Assembly: GCA_031216445.1 (NCBI GenBank)
Contig: CM062214.1
Span: forward strand, 28,276,001 to 28,340,000
Source: Lateolabrax maculatus
Lineage: Eukaryota; Chordata; Actinopteri; Acropomatiformes; Lateolabracidae
DNA length: 64,000 nt
Direction of reading: 5' to 3'
Position 1 is the stretch's first letter; each line of letters opens with the position of its first letter. Below the pieces are notes generated by a model. The model searched no databases. It had not been told where the DNA came from and saw only the letters and a list, made by a program, of their open reading frames with translations. Below are positions 57,791 to 64,000 of this stretch, in pieces. Position numbers and translations under genes: made by a program.

Positions 57791-59629
57791 CACCGTAGAC
57801 TCTTTGTGTCGTTATCACACAGAAAAGGAAAGTCTTTATATTTCAGAGAAACTTTCAGCTTGTGTTTCTGTTGGTAATAAAAAAGTAATTTGCTGGTGAA
57901 ACTGAAATAAGTCCATTACAACAGCAGAGCAGAGTCTGTGATGTGGATCATCCAGATGCAAGTGGACCCAGACTCGTATCATATTCTTTAAATTGGTTCT
58001 TATTTCCCCCGCGGAGGCGCACTGAGGTTACAGCTGACTGGCTGTTGTTTTGTTCCTGCTGCACTTCACTGAATTTTAAATGTTTTTAAAGTTTCAGGCT
58101 CCAAAGCAGGAGGATTGAAAGCAGAAACTCCCCTGATGTGACCAGCGGCTTGAGAGGTTTTATACGGTAATTAACTGACAAAATGTTTCAGGTGTTTCCC
58201 ACCTGATGGAACTGATTGGAGATCAGGTGGAAGGTATTTGCAGCCGTGCTGGGAGCGACATGCAGTCACCATGTAGAAACAATAAAAGGTGTTTTACTTG
58301 AGTCTGTTTCTTCTGTTTGCCATCTTTAGTTGGGTCTGTATGTTGAATTCTGCCAGTTTTCCACCCAACTGGGCTGCTTTTTATTGAATTGGGCAGGTTG
58401 AGATCATTTGGGCTACAACCAATAAATATGTCAGAATAAATCATTTAAAGTCTAAAAATCAGCCTTTAAAACCAGCCAAGTCTTTGTCATTAAACTTTAG
58501 CTCGTGCAGTCGGCAGGTTGTGTGTGTGTGTGTGTGTAAATAAATATTCAGAGAACACTGGCGAACGCAGGCAGAAGACTTTTAATTTGACAGCATTCAT
58601 TCTGCAGGAAGTACACCACAGCTGACATCTTTTAAAGTTTCCTTACACACGAAGAGAATCTTTGGCTTCATTTCAGCCACAGAAAACTCGTTAAAAAACT
58701 CACAACTCCACCAGGACATAAACATGCTCCTGCAGTGTTAAATAAAAATAAAATTATCACTCTGAATGGCACATTATCACCCCCCCACACCCTGAATACC
58801 TGCAGGCAGAAACCCCCTCTGACCACCTGTAATGCCCGATCACCTGGTTAATAAAACGCTGAGCTCTGCTGGACAGATACACTTAATGATTAGAAGCATT
58901 GATGCTGCGTTTACGTGTTAATGAAAAGTCTGACGAGTGGGACTTTAAAAATAGTTTCAGTGTTGCGTTCACATGCTGCTTTCCTTAACTATGCCAGCAG
59001 TGTCATTTCAACTGTTCCTCCACCTGATTAATTGACAATCACAACACAAAACTACAGCTGCACAGTCGTGATTCATTTTGCATCTACTTGAAAAGTTGTT
59101 CACAAAGTGTGGAAGAGTCCCTGCAGGTGTTTCTGTATTCTCTTCATGTTTTCCAGACGTGACTCTTATTCTGAAAACTGAGCTCAGAGGACAGTGTGAC
59201 TCTGCCAGGCTGAGGCATCCTGCAGCATAAAGAAATACTAACAAGAACATAAAGATGTAACACCAAGTGTTTTCTTACTGAATGGTGATCAGTTGAAATT
59301 AGGTTGTGGTAAACCTGCATGTTGGTGTAAGCCTCGTTTCGCTGATGGATTCGTCCTCCGCTGCAGTGAGCAAACCGATCCAGATGTTCCCTCTGTGGAT
59401 GTGACGGACTACAGAGGCGAACGCCAACACGTCTGGTACGAACACCGCGGCTCATCTAACAGCACACGCTCTGCTGCAGGAGTGGAGGATTATTTTCACT
59501 GTTGGTTCATCTCTCAAGTCTCTGAAACGGACAAAAGGAGTGAAAAGAGCCCGCAGCAGGTTCAGAGTCCAACGTGAGTCTTCAGCTCGCTTAATTTGAC
59601 CGACCGGAATCCTTTTTAATGGGGCTGAT

Positions 59630-59706
59630 GTGCCGGACTCTTTCTTGGCTGGCACCAATAACTTCCTGAAGTCTCCACTGGTCCCAGCCAAGAAAGAGTC
59701 TGGCAC
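59630..59706. repeat. 77-nt hairpin, 28-bp arms
   Basis: The arms 59630-59657 and 59679-59706 pair with two mismatches around a 21-base loop; the centre of the arm reads GACTCTTTCTTGGCTGG. The size is that of a microRNA precursor. I do not recognise it as a known microRNA; a short inverted duplication or MITE is the alternative. Confidence 0.8.
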
Positions 59707-61569
59707 CTCTGATCATCGAACTGAACGTCAAACTTTCCCTTCAACGGTCAACATGGCGGTCAGTGATTTTCCCGCCACTGAAAGCTTGTAACGAGCCTCT
59801 GATTTAAATAGAAATCAGGAAGCATCGGCTCTGTTCTCTCCATCGTCTGATCCAGCGGGTGAACATGGAGAAGCTATAGGAGCGTCTCCGTCTGTTTGGT
59901 GAAGAGCTAATGAACCTCCCATAAAGAGGCTCTTTTCCTCCCTGCAGGTTCCCACGTTACAAAAGGAAAGATCAAGCACACAGCTTTGTTTCCAGCCCTC
60001 CTGCAGCGGCTTTTATGTTCCATCCGCCGGGTTTTAAAAAGGCTTCGTGAAGCTTAATCAGCCCTCAGAGGAGCTCCTAATCATTCACACTCTGACCCCG
60101 AGAGTCAGGAGCTAATGAGGCTTTTCACACAACAGCAAGATGCTCACTTATTCTGTCTCCACAAACCAACAGACTGTCAGGTTAAAGGAATTATTCAAAA
60201 AACGTCAATATTCTGCGTGACTCGACTGATGTCCTGCAGCCGTCTGGGAGGTTTCTCTCAGATGTGTTTCACATTTTGTTGTTTGAGAAAAAGAATAAAG
60301 AAGTGGGGAGTTTCTGACAGAATATCCAAATAAGAAACCGTCCCACTGAGCCCCGACTTCCTCTTGTGCCTCTCATGTGGAACTTTTACATTACTGCTCG
60401 ATGCATCACTTCTTCTGAAAAATAAAAACCCGGCGATGTGTAAAAAACCCAGCGGGTGGTTGAATGACACTTCCTGCTGTCCTCAAAGACTCTTCGAGCC
60501 ATCGGGATGAAAACATATTCTGTCTGCTGCAACATAAAAAGGATTTTGAACGCTTAAACTGCATCTAAATGTCCATGTAGCAGATGTGACGTCTTCTCGC
60601 TGGTTTTGTGCGCTGAAGAGAAATAAACATTTTGTGTTAAAATATCAAATAAGTTAACATAAATAGAGAATTAATGCTCCACCTCTGCCTCTTCAGCAGT
60701 TAGAAGCTCTCTATAAAGATTTAATAACGGAGTTTAGGACACTTTAAGTGATTATTAAAGTGTCTAACTTCTCCTATGAAGACATATTTGATATAATTAT
60801 TATATTTAGTTTTATTTTTTGGGGGGGGGGACTCGTAATGGAAATTGATGAGGGACAAACAGCAGAAACACCACAGCAGAGATAGAGAAAAGAACCTCCT
60901 CTTCACCGCTGAGTCGCTCTAACTCTGATTATGGACATGATGTGAAACAGACCCGTGGAAAACCAGTCAGAACTACACAGGACATTCATTTAAAAATAAA
61001 TATCCGACCTGATCCAAACCGCAGTCAACTCAGAGAACAAATGCCAACAAATCAATAAATAATCAATGTTTTTCACCTCCTGGACCAACAAATGAAGACG
61101 CACCTGATCAGATCTGATGAAAAACCTGTACCATGTATTATTGACACACACTGACACACAGACCCAGGACCTTTGGCAATACAACAGGACCCCACCTGGA
61201 TCTGGTCTGGGTCTGGACCCATGAGGACCTCTACCTATGAGTTACATGTACTTAACATTAAAATGTCTCTGGTGTTTTATTCCAGACATGACGACCAAAG
61301 GCGAAGCTGAAGCTGCAGCAGCGACACAGAAACCAGGTGACAGCGTCCTCTACATCCACAACTTCACTTTCATTAAAAAATAAAAAGCTCGAGATTAAAT
61401 TCAAACGGGGACCTGAACATTAAGAGTTTCTGTGCTCGTGTCCTCACATCCCCACATTTCAAAATAAAAGCTCATGTACGAGCATCTCCAGAACCAAAAC
61501 GCCGGCACCATGGCGACAGAATATTTGGTTTATTTTTTCAACCCAGAGAAAAAAAAAAAAACGAATCAC

Positions 61570-61945
61570 ACAACACGGCCAAAAGTATGTGGACAGCCCA
61601 ACTGTACACACAGATGTGTTGTTGAACATGTGACTGAGACACCAGAGACGAGCTGCTGTAAGACCCGCAGCTCTGTCCTGTGAAAGATCACTTTCTAATT
61701 CCCCAGTGTTGAATCACAGACATGTTAAACCTGTGACAGGGGGGTCAAAAGTAGATGTTGCTTTGTTTTAAGGGGATGCAAGACAAAAATGCTGGGAACC
61801 AGTAGTCTGAAATATGACTGTATGCTGCAGGATTAGGATTTCCCTTCATTAGAACCAAGCGGCCGAAATCAGGAAAATCAAGCTCAGGCCATAACGGACA
61901 CAGTACCATGGGGACGGGGTGTCTGCACACTTTGGGCCGTGTAGC
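61570..61945. mobile_element. MITE with GGCCAAAAGTATGTGGACA-type ends
   Basis: The left end CACGGCCAAAAGTATGTGGA (from about 61574) is matched by an inverted right end ending near 61945 (GTCTGCACACTTTGGGCCGTG on plus, about 5 mismatches over 26 bases). This terminal wording belongs to a common fish DNA-transposon derivative that I know by sequence only. It is about 375 bp long, with no transposase. Confidence 0.7.
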
Positions 61946-62622
61946 GTAGTTTCAGTTAAACAGGCCAAGAGGAAAAAGGTTTTCACAAATACCAACAAAC
62001 CCTTTAAAATAAACTTCCAATGAACTAAAAACCAGATTGTACATATAACTTCTGTCCAGCAGGCAGATCATGTGTCCTTAACTCTGTCTCCTTCAGTGTT
62101 GTTGTTACAGTAAAAACTAGTTTTCATATTAAAAAAGAATCACGTGTGACGGCTGATCAGTGGGGTGAATCTGTTGGCTGCAGACACTCATTCATTCAGT
62201 CTGTCTCTCTGGCTGCTTCCGACCACGTCTCCGTCACACGGCGGCTCCCCGGTGCGGAGATAAGGCAAAACGAGAGGCAGTGCGGTGACCCACCGCCGTC
62301 CTCTCTCTGCTCTCGCAGCGCAAACCTGCTGAGACTCGGCAGGAAGTTTCCTCCGATGTCTTGCAGTGACCGAGCTGCAGCCGCAGCCTGCGCGTCAGCC
62401 CGGGGAGACCGACGGACGCCAACTGTGGCTGCTGGTTCAGAGCAATTAATACTTAAAATAGAAAAAAAGCAACACAGTTTTTATAAAAATGCTCAAAAAC
62501 TTTTAGTACTGAACCGTCCTCCTCAGCACCAGTTTGGATTTGTTAGAAAATTATAAGAAATTCTTTAAAAAGAACAGAGTCCGTCCTTGGGTCATGGCGA
62601 GCCTTTAGCTCGCCGGTCCGTC
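61946..62622 (-). other. fem1b: fem1b proximal 3' UTR
   Basis: On the minus strand this follows the fem1b stop directly. It has no coding features; the plus-strand frame at 62146-62556 is low in complexity and unrecognised. A GC-rich patch at about 62220-62420 stands out from the AT-rich surroundings. Confidence 0.5.
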
Positions 62623-64000
62623 TCAGTGGAACTCCACGAACTCCTCCAGCGTTTTGGGGATCTGGTTGCGGTAGGTGATCTGGTGCTGCCGGACGGCACG
62701 CGCTGCCAGGCACTTGAGGCTCATCTTCATCTGCGTCTTCAGCAGGATCTCCGACACACCGGTGGTGCTCTTGTCCAGAGGCGTCTTTTTCTGCTTGTTG
62801 GTCATGTCCGTGTGGGCGCCGGCCTCCACCAGGTTGATGATGATGGCGTGTAGCGTGAGGAAGTCACTGATGGGCCGGTTGTACTGGACGATGACGTGCA
62901 GCGGGGTGTTGCCCTCGTGATCGACGGCGTTGACCTGCGCACCGCAGTCCAGCAGCAGCTTGGTGACCTGGGAGCTGGGGAAGCTGCAGACGTCGTTGGT
63001 GTGGAAGTCGTCGACCGGCGTGCTGGAGCTGATGGCCAGGTGGAGCAGAGAGGAGCCTTCACGCGACCGCGGGTCCAGCTGGATCAGGTTGTAGATGTGC
63101 TTGTTGATGCGGGCGCGCTCCTCGTCACCGCAGGTGGTCTTGGTGGAGATGCAGGCCAGGTACAGGAAGGTGAAAACATTTGACTCGTAATTGTCCAGGG
63201 CCTGTGGCAGCTCGGACTCGGTCGCCGTGTCCACTCGAGCCATGCTTCGCTGAATCTCCACCACGCTGCAGCTCAACACCTGCTCGACTGCCGAGGCCAG
63301 CACCTGCTCCTTCAGGTGGACCATCTGGGAGAACACCTGGGCGAAGCGCAGCAGGTCCTTGTGCGTGTTCCGGTTGCCTTTCTGCCGCAGACGCAGTGCG
63401 TGGAGCCATAGTTTAATGCACTGTTCAAACTCCATGTTATCAGCATAGACGGCGCCGCGGTAGATGATGGGATGTGACACGTCTATATTGTCTGAGCCCA
63501 GGATACGCTCCCGGATCATCAGCCCCTCCATGTGCAGAGCGTCCCGGTCCACCCGGATGGCCTCCAGGTCTCGAGGTGTCCGGCACTCACATCGCCCCCC
63601 GTAGGCCTCGATGGGCGGCAGCAGCTCCTTGGTGATGATGTTCTTTGGGTCGCGGTAGCGCTCCGCCATGGCCATGTGCAGGTAGTGGTACGTCCTCTGG
63701 ATGTCGTAATTCTCCCGGTCATTGGCGAACGAGGCGCCCAGCAGCTCCAGGGCCTCGATGCGGCTGTGCGGGTCGCAGTCGGCGTGCGCCAGCAGCAGCT
63801 CCACCACGTCCGCTTTGCAGCTCTCTGCGGCGACCTTTAGTGGCGTCATGCCGTGTCCGTTCACCACCATGGCTGCCTTACAGCGCACCAGCTCTTTCAC
63901 AATTTCCAGATGGCCCGCCTCAGCTGCAAAGTGAAGTGCGGTGGCGCCGCAGTGGGCCTTGGCGTTGGGGTCCGCCGCCTGCTCCAGCAGGTACGTCACC
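62623..64000 (-). CDS. fem1b: Fem-1 homolog B, C-terminal 458 codons (partial)
   Basis: FEM1B is a substrate receptor of the CUL2-RING ubiquitin ligase; it reads C-terminal Arg degrons and, in mammals, FNIP1 under reductive stress. The frame is open from the window edge to TGA (62623-62625) without an intron. The first codon seen is GTG for Val, an internal residue and not a start; it corresponds to about residue 170 of the 627-residue human protein, so about 169 residues lie outside. Visible parts: ankyrin repeats (ADPNAKAHCGATALHFAAEA, NGHGMTPLKVAAES), a helical TPR-like middle (DRENYDI, IYRGAVYADNMEFEQCIKLW), C-terminal ankyrins (SLLHLAIS, NAVDHEGNTPLH), then the elongin BC/CUL2 box LKCLAARAV...IPKTLEEFV. 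The similarity to FEM1B is clearly higher than to FEM1A or FEM1C. It is convergent with itga11. Confidence 0.97.
   Translation of the reverse strand, partial: VTYLLEQAADPNAKAHCGATALHFAAEAGHLEIVKELVRCKAAMVVNGHGMTPLKVAAESCKADVVELLLAHADCDPHSRIEALELLGASFANDRENYDIQRTYHYLHMAMAERYRDPKNIITKELLPPIEAYGGRCECRTPRDLEAIRVDRDALHMEGLMIRERILGSDNIDVSHPIIYRGAVYADNMEFEQCIKLWLHALRLRQKGNRNTHKDLLRFAQVFSQMVHLKEQVLASAVEQVLSCSVVEIQRSMARVDTATESELPQALDNYESNVFTFLYLACISTKTTCGDEERARINKHIYNLIQLDPRSREGSSLLHLAISSSTPVDDFHTNDVCSFPSSQVTKLLLDCGAQVNAVDHEGNTPLHVIVQYNRPISDFLTLHAIIINLVEAGAHTDMTNKQKKTPLDKSTTGVSEILLKTQMKMSLKCLAARAVRQHQITYRNQIPKTLEEFVEFH

Larger units (their letters stand above)
57110..61560. other. Convergent itga11-fem1b interval, no gene recognised
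   Basis: The interval contains a dispersed dimer repeat copy (57600-57790), a short (GT)n (about 58521-58537), a 77-nt hairpin (59630-59706) and a G10 tract (60821-60830). Part of it is probably the fem1b 3' UTR, which is several kilobases long in mammals; minus-strand AATAAA signals (TTTATT on plus) occur at about 61529 and 57267 among others, so its end is open. Confidence 0.5.

Noticed and set aside
59293..59577. A 94-residue plus-strand frame with some splice-like signals
   Set aside because: No family is recognised, the composition is ordinary, and there are no partner exons. Kept only as unexplained.
62587..63934. Several plus-strand and off-frame minus-strand frames of 70-102 residues
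   Set aside because: They overlap fem1b in other frames; the GC-rich coding exon lacks stops in several frames.
1..64000. CRISPR arrays, operons, tRNA or rRNA genes
   Set aside because: No regularly spaced repeats with unique spacers and no tRNA or rRNA signature were seen; the gene structure is that of a vertebrate.

Overview
The window is nuclear DNA from a teleost fish. The reasons are intron-rich genes with GT-AG splice sites, very many (CA)n/(GT)n microsatellites, Tc1-type and LINE-type transposon remnants, a fish-type TRIM gene with an uninterrupted coding exon, and protein-level similarity (from memory of the families, no search run) to vertebrate CFAP97D, ITGA11 and FEM1B. The species cannot be named from the sequence.

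Layout. 1-3300: AT-rich intergenic DNA with microsatellites. 3331-6958 (+): a five-exon gene for a small CFAP97-domain protein, most like CFAP97D2. 7000-11000: intergenic DNA with a dimeric dispersed repeat and a minus-strand LINE fragment that ends in a 41-bp piece identical to the RING region of the TRIM gene downstream. 11040-15100 (+): a TRIM gene (RING, B-boxes, coiled coil, PRY-SPRY) with a noncoding first exon, a Tc1/mariner relic in its 5' intron, an in-frame TAA before the PRY-SPRY half, and Phe in place of a RING zinc-ligand Cys, so it is probably a pseudogene or an altered allele. 15100-19900: intergenic. 20051-55638 (+): the main gene, integrin alpha-11 (itga11), which I could resolve into 30 coding exons encoding 1203 residues: signal peptide, beta-propeller, inserted collagen-binding I domain with MIDAS, thigh/calf region, transmembrane helix and GFFNR tail. 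Its introns hold a strand-switching GAGAT minisatellite, a solo LTR, LINE fragments and MITE-like repeats. 55639-about 57100: itga11 3' UTR. 57100-62600: convergent intergenic / fem1b 3' UTR DNA with a MITE and a notable 77-nt hairpin. 62623-64000 (-): the C-terminal 458 codons of fem1b, cut by the window edge.

The tail-to-tail order itga11> <fem1b matches the mammalian ITGA11/FEM1B neighbourhood and supports naming the integrin alpha-11 rather than alpha-10. The genes do not form a pathway: CFAP97D is a sperm/cilium protein, TRIMs act in innate immunity, alpha-11 (with beta-1) is a fibroblast collagen receptor, and FEM1B is a CRL2 ubiquitin-ligase substrate receptor. I see no clearly new multi-gene system. 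The items most worth following are the double-hit TRIM with its RING fragment upstream, microsatellites sitting directly on itga11 splice sites, a TATA/ETS-rich promoter-like block in itga11 intron 1, and strong hairpins in the itga11-fem1b interval.
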